Shown here in pieces: positions 16,010-25,053 of a DNA stretch of 34,848 bases. The translations under genes and the position numbers were made by a program. Position 1 is the stretch's first letter. Each line of letters begins with the position of its first letter. Source of the DNA: Rheinheimera nanhaiensis E407-8. Lineage in GTDB: Bacteria > Pseudomonadota > Gammaproteobacteria > Enterobacterales > Alteromonadaceae. Where the stretch lies: contig NZ_BAFK01000030.1 in assembly GCF_000296695.1 (NCBI RefSeq), positions 1 to 34,848 of the forward strand, read 5' to 3'. The notes below the pieces were generated by a model, which worked only from the letters and a program-made list of their open reading frames with translations, was not told the origin of the DNA and did no database searches.

Positions 16010-19000
16010 TTAGTGATTGCCGTTTTGCAGCACAAAGTGCGCCAGGCCCGCCGCCAGTAAACGCTCGACCTGAGCTTCGATATGCGCCGAGTCTTCAAAT
16101 TCAAACGCATCTACCTGCTGGTCAAATTCAATACACGCCACGCCGTTTTTACCGGCGTGTTTAACGTGATACAGCGCCATCTCTGCCAACTGCAATGAAA
16201 TTTCCCAGTTAATCAGCTGGCCGCCGAGTAAGTTCAGCGGATACACCGCATAGCCTACTGAGCAGGTCAGCCGGGTACGGTGACCATCAGGTAAACTAAA
16301 CACCGTATTGCCAATGAGTTCATTTAGCCGGTAGCTAAACTGCGCCACCAATTCGGTTTGAATATCACGCAGCACCAGCACAAACTCCTCGCCGGCAAAG
16401 CGTACGACATAATCTGAACCTCGGGTTTCGCGGATCAGTAAACCGGCCACCTGCTGTATGCAGCTATCACCGGCACTATTACCGTATTGATCGTTAACCT
16501 GCTTAAAGTTATCCAGATCAAGGTGAATAAGCGCCACACACTTGCCCTGCGCCAGCATAGACTCACGGTTACGCTGGAAGTGTTCGATATCTTTGGGCAA
16601 CTGCTCAAATAAAAAGCGCCGGTTTCTAAGCCCGGTCAGGCTGTCTTTATGTGTTAACAGCGTTAGCTGTTCATTCAGTTCGTTCAGTTTAAGATTACTG
16701 TTCTCAAGCTCTTGCGTGCGCTGTCGCACCAGACGCTCCAGCTGATGTTGCTGATACAGACTATTGCGCCGCATCAGCCATAGCACTGCATAAATCCCAA
16801 ACAGCGCCAGCAGTAACCAGAGCCCGCGATAAACCAGTGTTTCGTCAAACCGTTTGGGCACCACCAGTTCCAGGCTGGCCGAATGGGCATCACGCCACTG
16901 CTCATTATCAAAGCGGCTTTGCACGGCAAAGACAAAACGTCCGGGAGTCAGGTTGGTGTATACCGCTTCGCGCCGCTCTCCAACCTCGTGCCATTGCTGA
17001 TCAAAGCCCTGTAACTGATAACGGAATTTCAACGCATTGGGTTTAACAAACTCCAGCGCCGAATAATGAATGGTCAGGTTGCGATCATCCAACTCCAGCA
17101 CCAAACGCTGCTGCGGTGACGCCACCGGATACCGCTGCTGGCCTTGTACCAGCTTAATTACCGGCTCCACTTTACGGTTAAAACGGTGCTCTAATTGCTG
17201 TGGGGCAGCCACCAGGCCTTTTAACGTCGGGAACCAATATTGTTGCTGCCAATACACTACTTTGGCATGGCCTGCGCCGTTACAGCAGCGACCGGGTACA
17301 GTACCGAGCTGACGATCGTAAGGCCCCAACACTTCTTGCGCCGGCAGATTGCCCTGTTGCAGCGCGGTCAGATCCGCAGCAGCGATACGAAAAATGCCTT
17401 TATTACTGCTCAGCCACAGCAGCTGTTGCTGGGCATCAAATTGTAAACTCACTACCGGGCTATGTGGCAACCCGTTGCTACTGTGCCAGTTTAACCACTG
17501 CTGGCTACCGGCAGGCAGTACAAAAACCCCATCGTCCAGTGTTGCTGCCACCAGGGTTTGATCCGGCAGGATCTTCAGCGCTGTCACATAACTGTTGTAC
17601 AAGGCGGTGCCAACCCCAAGCCGCTTAAGGGTTTGCTGCTGATACTGATACAAGCCGCGTGTAGTGCCAAATACCAGCTGCTCTGCGGTATGTTGCAGTA
17701 CAGTAATATTGCGCGACTCCAACTGGTCGTTCAGCGCAAAGGGGGTCAGCGTATCGTCCTGATAATGGTATAACCCCATAACGCCGCCAATCCATACCCC
17801 TTGCCCGGCATGCGGCTGCAGCACCCTTACGGTAAAACCTGCCAAGGCGGAAAAGCGTGACACTAACCCGGTCTCGCCGCGTGAAAAGCGCTGCACACCA
17901 TCATCGGTTGCCAGCCACATCTGCTGTGGATCTGGCCAATAAATGTCGTATACCGTACTGGCGCCCAGTGCCGAGCTGTCAATCAGTTGCTGATAACGGC
18001 CATCAGGGCGCATCTCACCAACGCTGGACTGGCTGGCAATAATGAGCGTATCGTCGGGACTAACCCCCACGCTGCGAATAACCGGATCGGTATCAGTAGG
18101 CACTACCCGGCGGATGTGCCCGGCAGAGGCACGGTACACCCCATCACTGAAACTGGCCAGCCAGATATTTTGCTCTTTGTCTTCATAAATATCGCTAAAC
18201 CAGGGATAGCTGCCCAGTTCATCACCGGTAATGTGCTGCCAGTCTTGCTTGGGGTGCTTATGAAACAATTTGCGGTGTGCGGAAATCCAACTATTGCCGC
18301 GGCTGTCGCGCAGTAGTTTGTATACTGCGGTGTTGCTTTGGTCCGGTAACTGACATTTAGCAATGTTGCCGTCCGGGTCCAGGTGATAGAAGCCTGCTTC
18401 ACCGGCGATATGCAGGCCCTTTTCGGTATGATACAAGTCATATACCGGCGTTTGCCTGAGCTCTGGCGGTAAATTAAAGCTCTCGACATTACCTTGCAAG
18501 TCAACCCGGTACAGTTTTTCTGCACTGAGCACCCAGACCGTATTGTCGACCCGCTCCAGTTGACTGACCTGGCCACGAATAGCCTCAACCCGGCTTACCT
18601 TGCCATCCTTTACCCGAAATAACGAATCAGCCGTTAGCCAGATCTCACCGGGCTGCACTTCAAGCAGCGAGGTCACTTCAGACAGAATTTGGTAGCGATC
18701 AAACTCCAGTGTCAGCGGGTCAAACCCCGACAATCCCGCCTTGGTACCAACCCAGATATAATCCGAGCTGTCTGTCAGCAAGCGGGTAATCGCATTGCTG
18801 GCTAAGTGGCGGCGGTTTTCTTTAGTAAAATGTTCAAACTGCATACCGTCAAACCGGTTAAGGCCCGACTGGGTGCCCAACCAAATATAGCCCTGAGCAT
18901 CTTGCGTAATAGCACGCACCGAATTGTTCGCCAGGCCATCACTGCTGCCCCAATGCTTGATGTCAAAGTCATAGACGGACTGTTGGGTGTAGCTGTTGAC

Positions 19001-19057
19001 GCTAAAAGAGGTGATCACAGCGCTTAATAATAACAGCAGCAAACTGATGTGTTTCAT
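16010..19057 (-). CDS. Two-propeller sensor diguanylate cyclase (membrane GGDEF protein)
   Basis: The 1015-residue protein has a signal peptide or N-terminal anchor (MKHISLLLLLLSAVITS). Two periplasmic beta-propellers (about 25-660) follow, built from Reg_prop-type repeats such as YIWLGTQSGLNRFD, YIWVGTKAGLSGFD, NIWLASFSDGVYR, QMWLATDDGVQRF and LLWLSSNKGIFRI. Next come a Y_Y_Y Ig-like domain (about 670-735), one membrane helix (742-763), a short coiled coil and a cytoplasmic GGDEF domain (about 800-985). The active-site motif is AGEEF (888-892) rather than GGDEF or GGEEF; RGSD five residues before it matches the RxxD inhibitory site. The protein probably makes cyclic di-GMP in response to an extracellular ligand. 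It starts 27 bp after pgpA with no terminator between, so is likely co-transcribed. Confidence 0.9.
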   Translation of the reverse strand: MKHISLLLLLLSAVITSFSVNSYTQQSVYDFDIKHWGSSDGLANNSVRAITQDAQGYIWLGTQSGLNRFDGMQFEHFTKENRRHLASNAITRLLTDSSDYIWVGTKAGLSGFDPLTLEFDRYQILSEVTSLLEVQPGEIWLTADSLFRVKDGKVSRVEAIRGQVSQLERVDNTVWVLSAEKLYRVDLQGNVESFNLPPELRQTPVYDLYHTEKGLHIAGEAGFYHLDPDGNIAKCQLPDQSNTAVYKLLRDSRGNSWISAHRKLFHKHPKQDWQHITGDELGSYPWFSDIYEDKEQNIWLASFSDGVYRASAGHIRRVVPTDTDPVIRSVGVSPDDTLIIASQSSVGEMRPDGRYQQLIDSSALGASTVYDIYWPDPQQMWLATDDGVQRFSRGETGLVSRFSALAGFTVRVLQPHAGQGVWIGGVMGLYHYQDDTLTPFALNDQLESRNITVLQHTAEQLVFGTTRGLYQYQQQTLKRLGVGTALYNSYVTALKILPDQTLVAATLDDGVFVLPAGSQQWLNWHSSNGLPHSPVVSLQFDAQQQLLWLSSNKGIFRIAAADLTALQQGNLPAQEVLGPYDRQLGTVPGRCCNGAGHAKVVYWQQQYWFPTLKGLVAAPQQLEHRFNRKVEPVIKLVQGQQRYPVASPQQRLVLELDDRNLTIHYSALEFVKPNALKFRYQLQGFDQQWHEVGERREAVYTNLTPGRFVFAVQSRFDNEQWRDAHSASLELVVPKRFDETLVYRGLWLLLALFGIYAVLWLMRRNSLYQQHQLERLVRQRTQELENSNLKLNELNEQLTLLTHKDSLTGLRNRRFLFEQLPKDIEHFQRNRESMLAQGKCVALIHLDLDNFKQVNDQYGNSAGDSCIQQVAGLLIRETRGSDYVVRFAGEEFVLVLRDIQTELVAQFSYRLNELIGNTVFSLPDGHRTRLTCSVGYAVYPLNLLGGQLINWEISLQLAEMALYHVKHAGKNGVACIEFDQQVDAFEFEDSAHIEAQVERLLAAGLAHFVLQNGNH

Positions 19058-19084
19058 TAATACGCTCTCAGGTTAACTTTTGCC

Positions 19085-19564
19085 CTAGCCTAGCGGTAAA
19101 TAGGGCAATAACAGATGAAGAACCAGCAGTGTCGCCAAACCCGCAGCAACATCGTCCAGCATAATACCCAGGCCGCCGTGCACCTTTTTGTCCAGTACAC
19201 TGATGGGCCAGGGTTTTACAATATCAAACAGGCGAAATAATACAAAGCCCAGTAGCAGCGTTTGCCAGTGTAGCGGTACCCACAGCAGGCTGATGGCATA
19301 GCCGACAATTTCATCCCAGACAATGGCTTTATGGTCATGTTCACCGATGTCAGCGGCAGTTTGGCCACACAAATAAATGCCCAGTACAGCACCCAAAATC
19401 ACAAACGCCAACAGATAGACATTACCCAGCCACAACAGCAGCGCCACCAGCGGTACCGCTGCCAGGGTACCAAAAGTACCAGGCGCCTTTGCCGCTAAGC
19501 CGCTGCCAAAGCCCAGCGCCAGCAACTGATACCATTTGCGCAAATTGAAACCGGGGTTAGTCAT
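19085..19564 (-). CDS. pgpA: Phosphatidylglycerophosphatase A
   Basis: Removes phosphate from phosphatidylglycerol phosphate to make phosphatidylglycerol in the inner membrane. The 159-residue protein has the family N-terminus ALGFGSGLAAKAPGTFGTLA, the IVWDEIVGYAISLLW segment with acidic metal-binding residues, and a hydrophobic C-terminus. The ATG overlaps the thiL stop (ATGA, 4 bp), the usual gammaproteobacterial thiL-pgpA coupling. Confidence 0.94.
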   Translation of the reverse strand: MTNPGFNLRKWYQLLALGFGSGLAAKAPGTFGTLAAVPLVALLLWLGNVYLLAFVILGAVLGIYLCGQTAADIGEHDHKAIVWDEIVGYAISLLWVPLHWQTLLLGFVLFRLFDIVKPWPISVLDKKVHGGLGIMLDDVAAGLATLLVLHLLLPYLPLG

Positions 19565-20523
19565 GAGAAATGCACAAAGCCCTGATGCTGATAATCAAAT
19601 GCCTGATCGCCTTGCTTTAATTCCAGCTTACCGGCCACGCCGGTAATACGGCCAATACAGGTCACCGGTATACCATAAGGTGACAGCAGCACATCAAGCG
19701 AGCCACGCCGGGCTTCAGGCACAGTAAACAGCAGCTCATAATCTTCACCGCCGGATAACGCCAGTTGCAGCGCTGTGCCGGTGTCGCAACTGTCTTTCAG
19801 CGCCTGCGATAGCGGCAGGCGGCTGACATCAATACTGGCACCGACATTCGATCGTTTTAAAATATGCTGAATGTCGCTGTACAGGCCATCAGATAAGTCC
19901 ATCGCGCTACTGGCCAGGTTACGCAGCGCCTGCCCCAGCGCCACCCGCGCCGACGGGTAATGAAAGCGCTGCAGAATATGGCTCTGATGCTTTTTACTCA
20001 CTTCATGCAGGCCCTGGCACAGCTTTAACCCCAGTGCCGCATCACCTAAAGTGCCGGTCACATAAATATAATCACCCACTTTAGCGCCACTGCGGGTTAA
20101 CGCCTTGCCGCGTGGTACTGTGCCTTTGGCCACCATGGTCAGGCTCATCGGGCCGCGGGTGGTGTCTCCGCCGACCAATTGGCACTGATAATAGTCAGCC
20201 GTTTCACTAAGACCGGCAGCAAAGGCCGATAACCAGACTTCATCGACAGCAGGTAAGGTTAGCGCCAACGACAACCAGGCTGGCTCGGCGCCCATGGCGG
20301 CTAGATCACTGACATTGACCGCCACCAGTTTGTGTCCCAGAGCCCGCGGTTCATCGTCAGGGAAGAAATGCGTGCCTACCACCATAGTGTCGGTAGTCAC
20401 GACTAAGTCGTAGCCGTCACGCACTTGCAATACAGCGCCATCATCGCCAACACCTAAAGCCGCATCGCTGCGTTTGGCGCCACAATTGGCAAAGTAGCGG
20501 GAAATGAGTTCAAATTCACCCAT
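19561..20523 (-). CDS. thiL: Thiamine-monophosphate kinase
   Basis: Phosphorylates thiamine monophosphate to thiamine diphosphate with ATP; Dxs in this window uses that cofactor. The 320-residue protein has the AIR-synthase-like pattern: N-terminal GEFELISRYF, GVGDDGAVL, VVTTDTMVVGTHF, NVSDLAAMGAEP, VGGDTTRGPMSLT and SGGEDYELLF. The ATG 20523 matches the family start although no strong Shine-Dalgarno is seen; a 6-bp hairpin (GCCGGT-GCTT-ACCGGC) lies just before it. It stands 54 bp after nusB. Confidence 0.95.
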   Translation of the reverse strand: MGEFELISRYFANCGAKRSDAALGVGDDGAVLQVRDGYDLVVTTDTMVVGTHFFPDDEPRALGHKLVAVNVSDLAAMGAEPAWLSLALTLPAVDEVWLSAFAAGLSETADYYQCQLVGGDTTRGPMSLTMVAKGTVPRGKALTRSGAKVGDYIYVTGTLGDAALGLKLCQGLHEVSKKHQSHILQRFHYPSARVALGQALRNLASSAMDLSDGLYSDIQHILKRSNVGASIDVSRLPLSQALKDSCDTGTALQLALSGGEDYELLFTVPEARRGSLDVLLSPYGIPVTCIGRITGVAGKLELKQGDQAFDYQHQGFVHFS

Positions 20524-20577
20524 AGTATGCAGAAGCCGGTAAGCACCGGCACTCCTTTAACATGGACACAGTGCGCG

Positions 20578-20991
20578 TTAGCTCGGACGCAGTACGCGCA
20601 CGGCTTTATCCAGAATACCGTTAACGAATTTATGGCTATCGTCAGCGGCGAACGCTTTAGCCAGCTCAATGGCCTCGTTGATGACAACCTTGTACGGCAC
20701 ATCCAGCCGATATTTCAGCTCGTAAGCCGACACCCGCAGTATGGCCTTTTCGACAAAATCAATTTCTTCAAAGGGCCGGTCCAGATAAGGCTTTAATGCT
20801 TCATCCAGCGTGGCATGGTTTTTTACCACGCCACGGACTAAATCCTGAAAATACCCCACATCGAGGTGCTTAACATTGGTTTCCAGCAGTAGTTGCTGCT
20901 CGATTTCAGTGATCGGGTTTTGGCTGACATGCCAGCTGTAAATTCCCTGCACTGCAAGTGACCGTGACTGACGACGGGCATTCGGTTTCAT
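20578..20991 (-). CDS. nusB: Transcription antitermination factor NusB
   Basis: With NusE (S10) binds boxA RNA to antiterminate rRNA operons. The all-helical 137-residue protein starts [20 protein letters not shown], has the arginine-rich RNA-binding start, [31 protein letters not shown] and [12 protein letters not shown] with a terminal FVNGILD. The ATG has AGGAAG 8 bp upstream. It sits 15 bp after ribH, the classical ribH-nusB pairing, presumably on one transcript. Confidence 0.96.
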   Translation of the reverse strand: MKPNARRQSRSLAVQGIYSWHVSQNPITEIEQQLLLETNVKHLDVGYFQDLVRGVVKNHATLDEALKPYLDRPFEEIDFVEKAILRVSAYELKYRLDVPYKVVINEAIELAKAFAADDSHKFVNGILDKAVRVLRPS

Positions 20992-21006
20992 TCGTATATC
21001 TTCCTG

Positions 21007-21471
21007 TTACAGCTTGGCCAGCAGATTAACCATCTCCAGCGTCGACATCGCCGCTTCGCTGCCTTTGTTGCCGGCTTTGGTGCCTGCACGCTCAATGGCC
21101 TGCTCAATGCTGTCTACGGTAAGCACGCCAAAGGCGACCGGAATATCGTGCTGCATCATCACCTGCGCAATACCCTTGGTACACTCACCCGATACGTATT
21201 CAAAGTGCGGTGTGCCACCGCGGATCACCGCGCCCAGCGCAATGATACCATCATATTTTTTACTGGCGGCGACACGCTGCACGGCTAATGGCAGTTCAAA
21301 GGCACCAGGCACGCGGATCACAGTAATATCCTGCTCGGCAACATTGCCAATACGCGCTAAGGTATCGGTGGCGCCGCTTAATAAACTCTCAACAATAAAG
21401 CTGTTAAACCGTGCGACTACGATCGCAAACTTTTTACCGTTGGCAGAAAACCCTGCTTCAATCACCTGCAT
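21007..21471 (-). CDS. ribH: 6,7-dimethyl-8-ribityllumazine synthase
   Basis: Makes lumazine from the RibD-derived pyrimidine and the four-carbon unit from RibB; forms a 60-mer shell or smaller oligomer. The 154-residue protein has [38 protein letters not shown] with the catalytic histidine, and AFGVLTVD. Length matches the family. The ATG follows AAGGG at short spacing. It begins 118 bp after ribBX; an extended -10 promoter in the gap could start a ribH-nusB-thiL-pgpA transcript. Confidence 0.96.
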   Translation of the reverse strand: MQVIEAGFSANGKKFAIVVARFNSFIVESLLSGATDTLARIGNVAEQDITVIRVPGAFELPLAVQRVAASKKYDGIIALGAVIRGGTPHFEYVSGECTKGIAQVMMQHDIPVAFGVLTVDSIEQAIERAGTKAGNKGSEAAMSTLEMVNLLAKL

Positions 21472-21511
21472 ACGTTGCCCTTAAAATCTGACCGCTAAAA
21501 ATTAGCCGTGC

Positions 21512-21520
21512 ATAATAGCA
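21512..21520 (-). promoter_or_regulatory. Extended -10 promoter upstream of ribH
   Basis: Minus-strand TGC-TATTAT is an extended -10 (TGn) element, five of six matches to TATAAT. No good -35 is seen. It is the only promoter-like sequence in the 117-bp ribBX-ribH gap, and a small GCTAA/TTAGC hairpin lies between it and the ribH ATG. Confidence 0.42.
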
Positions 21521-21588
21521 CAAGAGTAGCTAAAGCGGCATAGTGTTTGTTGCCGGCGATTGCGCCAATTTAAGACGTAACCCGCGCC

Positions 21589-22698
21589 TTATTCGCTGAC
21601 GTAATCCACCACTTCCAGGCCAAAACCGGACAGCGCATGGTATTTTTTCGGCTGGCTTAGCAGGCGCATTTTCTTCACGCCCAGGCTGGCTAATATTTGC
21701 GAGCCAACACCGACATTACGCGACGTGCCATTCCACGGCGTGCTGCGCGGCTTTTCGCCTTTATCTTCCGCCTCAAAGCCCTGTACGGTACGAATGAGCT
21801 GCTCAGTGCTTTCATGTTTACCCAGCAGCACCAGCACACCACCATCGCGGGCGATACGCTCCATCGCCGTGTGCAGTGGGAAACTGCGGTTGGCGGCGCG
21901 GTTTGCCATCAGTAAATCACTAAAAGTATCGTGCAAATGCACCCGCACCAGCGTTGGCTGTTCAGGGTGAATGTCGCCTTTTACCAGCGCAAAATGAATT
22001 TGGTTATCAATAGTGTCTTTAAAGGTCACCAGTTGAAAATCACCCACTTCGGTCGGCAGCTGACAGCTGGCTACCTGCTCGATAGTGGTTTCATTTAAAT
22101 TTCGGTATTCAATTAAATCGGCAATGGTGCCAATTTTAATACCATGCTTTTTGGCGAACACTTCCAAATCAGGCCGCCGCGCCATAGTGCCGTCGTCGTT
22201 TAAAATCTCGACAATGACGGCTGCCGGTTCAAGGCCGGCTAAGCGGGCTAAATCACAACCGGCTTCCGTGTGGCCGGCGCGTACCAACACGCCACCATCT
22301 TGTGCCATCAGCGGGAAAATATGCCCCGGCTGCACAATATCGCTGGGCTTGGCATCGCGCGCCACTGCGGCTTTAACAGTGCGGGCGCGGTCGGCTGCCG
22401 AAATACCGGTCGTCACGCCTTCAGCCGCTTCAATCGACACCGTGAAATTGGTGGCAAAGGGGGATTTGTTAGCATCGACCATTAACGGCAACGCCAGCTG
22501 TTTGCAGCGCTTTTTCGTCAGTGTTAAACAAATTAAGCCGCGGCCATGCATCGCCATAAAATTAATGGCTTCTGGCGTCACATAATCTGCCGCCATCACC
22601 AGATCGCCTTCGTTTTCGCGATCTTCATCGTCCATCAGCACTACCATCTTGCCCTGACGGATATCTTCAATAATTTCAGCAGGAGTATTCAGTTGCAT
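21589..22698 (-). CDS. ribBX: RibBX: DHBP synthase fused to a degenerate GTP cyclohydrolase II-like domain
   Basis: The N-terminal half (about 1-200) is a complete 3,4-dihydroxy-2-butanone 4-phosphate synthase: [18 protein letters not shown] acid cluster, [36 protein letters not shown]. The C-terminal half aligns with RibA in its frame ([21 protein letters not shown]) but lacks the three zinc-binding cysteines of the CLTGD/RCDCG region, so GTP cyclohydrolase II activity is not expected. This is the RibBX variant described from Proteobacteria; a genuine RibA must lie elsewhere. The 369-residue protein begins at ATG 22698 with AAGGG upstream, 12 bp after ribE. Confidence 0.9.
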   Translation of the reverse strand: MQLNTPAEIIEDIRQGKMVVLMDDEDRENEGDLVMAADYVTPEAINFMAMHGRGLICLTLTKKRCKQLALPLMVDANKSPFATNFTVSIEAAEGVTTGISAADRARTVKAAVARDAKPSDIVQPGHIFPLMAQDGGVLVRAGHTEAGCDLARLAGLEPAAVIVEILNDDGTMARRPDLEVFAKKHGIKIGTIADLIEYRNLNETTIEQVASCQLPTEVGDFQLVTFKDTIDNQIHFALVKGDIHPEQPTLVRVHLHDTFSDLLMANRAANRSFPLHTAMERIARDGGVLVLLGKHESTEQLIRTVQGFEAEDKGEKPRSTPWNGTSRNVGVGSQILASLGVKKMRLLSQPKKYHALSGFGLEVVDYVSE

Positions 22699-22710
22699 AA
22701 CAGCCCTTAT

Positions 22711-23361
22711 TTATAAAAAGCCACGCTGCGCCAGCAGCGCCATACTGACACCGCCGCTTGCTGCTGCGCTGTCTTTGTTCAGAAGCCGCTCTAAATAGCG
22801 GGCAATTACATCCACTTCCAGATGCACCTTACTGCCAAGAGTCAACTCAGCCACGGTGGTGTGCTGCGCCGTGTGCGGCACTATGGTTAAGCGAAAGGCA
22901 TCGGCGGTGAGTTCATTAACGGTCAGACTGATGCCATCGACGGTTACTGAGCCTTTGGTCGCAATATAAGGCGCCAGATGTTTAGGCAGCGCCAGCCAGA
23001 TATGCCAGGCGCGGCCGCTTTGCTCCAGCTTAACCACCTGGGTGACACCATCAACATGGCCGCTGACTAAGTGCCCGCCCATGCGGGTCGTGGGCAGCAG
23101 CGCTTTTTCCAGATTGATACGCTGGCCAAGCTGGTACTTCGCAAACAAGGTATGCGCCAGCGTTTCAGAGGACAGATCGGCATTAAAGCTGTGCTTATTA
23201 AGCGCCGTAACGGTTAAGCAGACACCGTTACTGGCAATGCTGTCGCCTAATTTCACATCGCTGAAGTCCAGCTCGTCGCTGCTGATGGTCACCGTTAAAT
23301 CGCCCCCCTGAGGACGAATGGCGCTCAGGCGGCCTGTCGCTTCTATAATACCGGTAAACAT
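22711..23361 (-). CDS. ribE: Riboflavin synthase, alpha subunit
   Basis: Dismutates two lumazine molecules into riboflavin and the RibD product. From ATG 23361 the product is 216 residues with the diagnostic N-terminus MFTGIIEATG; a five-residue-longer start is rejected because AAGGAA precedes this ATG at good spacing. Two lumazine-binding repeats are visible: SNGVCLTVT with MGGHLVSGHVDGVT in the first, VDGISLTVNEL in the second. The stop is 12 bp before ribBX. The gene is called ribC in some genomes. Confidence 0.96.
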   Translation of the reverse strand: MFTGIIEATGRLSAIRPQGGDLTVTISSDELDFSDVKLGDSIASNGVCLTVTALNKHSFNADLSSETLAHTLFAKYQLGQRINLEKALLPTTRMGGHLVSGHVDGVTQVVKLEQSGRAWHIWLALPKHLAPYIATKGSVTVDGISLTVNELTADAFRLTIVPHTAQHTTVAELTLGSKVHLEVDVIARYLERLLNKDSAAASGGVSMALLAQRGFL

Positions 23362-23381
23362 AACAGTTCCTTGCAATAAGG

Positions 23382-24500
23382 TTAGCGTAAACGGGCGCTC
23401 AGGCGCAGATCTGGCCCAACCATACGCACATCGCTCCAGCTGAGCTCTGGCACCTGTGCCAGCGCGCTAAATTCCGGCAATACTGCCAGTGGCTGTGCGC
23501 TGCTGCCCAACAGTTTCGGCGCCAGATAGATAATTAATTCATCGACCAGCTTTAACTGCAACAAAGTGCCGGCCAGGGTAGCACCGGCCTCGACCCACAG
23601 GGTGTTAACCTGCTCTCGAAGCGCTAAATGCTCCAGCAGCAGCGGTAAATCAAATTGCGCTTGTGCCGTTAACGGACAATGTATTTGCCTGGCAATATTG
23701 GGCAGTTGGCGTTCGTTTTCAAGCTTACTGACACACAGCAGCACTTCACCGCCGTCAGCAAACAGTGCCAGCTTGTGATCAAGCAGACCATTTCGATCTA
23801 GAATAACCCGCTTAGGCTGGCGCAGCTGGCCGTTATCAAGCGCAGAAACCGGCCGCAGTAATTGCTCTGGCCTTAAGGTTAAACGGGCGTTATCGGCCAT
23901 CACGGTAGCGGCGGTAGATAAAATGGCACAGCTTTGCGCGCGGTAGTGCTGCACATCGGCCCGGGCAGCCTCGCTGGTCAGCCACTTGCTGTCACCATTG
24001 GCCAGTGCGGTGCGGCCATCTAAACTGGCCGCCAGCTTTAACTGAACATAAGGCCGCTTACGCTCCATCCGGCTTAAAAAACCCGGGTTAAGAGCGCGCG
24101 CCTCGGCTTCGAGCAAGCCCACGTCGACCTGAATACCGGCCTCGCGCAGCATGGTTATGCCGCGCCCGGCGACCTGCGGGTTAGGGTCTTGCATCGCTAC
24201 CACCACCCGGCTGACACCAGCAGCAATTAAGGCCTCGGCGCAAGGTGGAGTGCGGCCATGATGGCTGCACGGCTCCAGCGTGACATAGCAGGTGGCCTGT
24301 GCCGCGTCACTGCCGGCTTCACGCAGGGCAAACACTTCGGCATGCGGGCCACCGGCTTGCTGATGATAACCCTTACCAATTACCTGACCATTGTTGACCA
24401 ACACGGCACCCACGTTAGGATTGGGGCTGGTGGTATAACGACCAAGGCCGGCGAGCTGTATCGCCTGCGCCATAAAGGCTGCATCTGCCGCGCTAAACAT
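23382..24500 (-). CDS. ribD: Bifunctional riboflavin deaminase/reductase
   Basis: Catalyses the second and third steps of riboflavin synthesis. The 372-residue protein has an N-terminal deaminase domain (1-145) with zinc motif HAEVFALREAG and PCSHHGRTPPCAEAL, and a C-terminal NADPH reductase (about 146-372) with LKLAASLDGRTALANGDSKW and VEAGATLAGTLL. The ATG overlaps the nrdR stop by one base (TGATG), indicating coupling; GGGAG is inside nrdR. The 20-bp gap to ribE is tight. No FMN riboswitch is seen upstream. Confidence 0.97.
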   Translation of the reverse strand: MFSAADAAFMAQAIQLAGLGRYTTSPNPNVGAVLVNNGQVIGKGYHQQAGGPHAEVFALREAGSDAAQATCYVTLEPCSHHGRTPPCAEALIAAGVSRVVVAMQDPNPQVAGRGITMLREAGIQVDVGLLEAEARALNPGFLSRMERKRPYVQLKLAASLDGRTALANGDSKWLTSEAARADVQHYRAQSCAILSTAATVMADNARLTLRPEQLLRPVSALDNGQLRQPKRVILDRNGLLDHKLALFADGGEVLLCVSKLENERQLPNIARQIHCPLTAQAQFDLPLLLEHLALREQVNTLWVEAGATLAGTLLQLKLVDELIIYLAPKLLGSSAQPLAVLPEFSALAQVPELSWSDVRMVGPDLRLSARLR

Positions 24501-24955
24501 CAGGCTTTTTCTCCCAAACGGGCAATTTCTTCGCCAAATTCACGAATATCTTTAAACGAGCGGTACACCGAAGCAAAACGTACATAGGCCACTTTATCCA
24601 CCTTGACCAGCTCGTCCATAATCAGGTTACCCAGCAGCTGACTGCCCACTTCGCGCTCACCGGTGGCACGCAGCTGCGATTTAATTTTGTTGATCAGCTG
24701 CTCAATTTGCTCGGTCGATACCGGCCGCTTTTCCAATGAGCGCAGCAAGCCACTGCGCAGCTTGTCTTCATTAAACGGCTCACGCGAGCCGTCACGTTTA
24801 ATGATACGCGGCATTACCAGCTCAGCCGCTTCAAAGGTAGTAAAGCGCTCATGACAGGCCAGACACTCACGCCGCCGGCGCACCTGATGGCCGTCGGCCA
24901 CCAGCCGCGAGTCGATAACCTTGGTATCATCTGCATTGCAAAACGGACAGTACAT
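24500..24955 (-). CDS. nrdR: Transcriptional repressor NrdR
   Basis: Zinc-finger/ATP-cone repressor of ribonucleotide reductase genes. From ATG 24955 the product is 151 residues, with [17 protein letters not shown] and [13 protein letters not shown] completing the zinc ribbon, then the ATP-cone ([20 protein letters not shown]). A frame extending 23 codons upstream lacks conservation and was rejected. NrdR is the usual first gene of this riboflavin operon. No NrdR box (acaCwAtATaTwGtgt type) was recognised in the leader. Confidence 0.95.
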   Translation of the reverse strand: MYCPFCNADDTKVIDSRLVADGHQVRRRRECLACHERFTTFEAAELVMPRIIKRDGSREPFNEDKLRSGLLRSLEKRPVSTEQIEQLINKIKSQLRATGEREVGSQLLGNLIMDELVKVDKVAYVRFASVYRSFKDIREFGEEIARLGEKA

Positions 24956-24970
24956 AATCAGCTTCCCGCT

Positions 24971-24988
24971 ACGCTGCCCAGGCAGCGT
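24971..24988 (-). other. Hairpin in the nrdR leader
   Basis: ACGCTGCC and GGCAGCGT form an 8-bp stem with a 2-nt spacer (a 4-nt loop if the last pair opens) 15 bp upstream of nrdR. A TTTTATC run follows only on the plus strand, so it is not a minus-strand terminator. Confidence 0.45.
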
Positions 24989-25007
24989 TTTATCTTCACC
25001 AGCCAGA

Positions 25008-25034
25008 TAAACAAATGGCCGCAATAGCGGCCAT
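25008..25034 (-). terminator. Intrinsic terminator after glyA
   Basis: Minus-strand ATGGCCGC and GCGGCCAT form an 8-bp stem with loop TATT, followed by TTGTTTAT. It lies 20 bp after the glyA stop. nrdR therefore needs its own promoter in the remaining 50 bp or partial read-through. Confidence 0.72.
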
Positions 25035-25053
25035 CATAGCACTTAATCAGTGT

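Noticed and set aside
17200..17628. 142-codon open frame antisense to the propeller protein
   Set aside because: Cysteine-, proline- and alanine-rich product expected from the complement; no ribosome site.
21014..21484. 156-codon open frame antisense to ribH
   Set aside because: Complements a highly conserved gene; codon use and composition suggest a shadow.
22085..22585. 166-codon open frame antisense to ribBX
   Set aside because: No start signal and no recognisable motif; mirrors a genuine gene.
24971..24991. Plus-strand terminator in the nrdR leader (stem plus TTTT)
   Set aside because: No plus-strand gene precedes it; it is better read as a leader hairpin.
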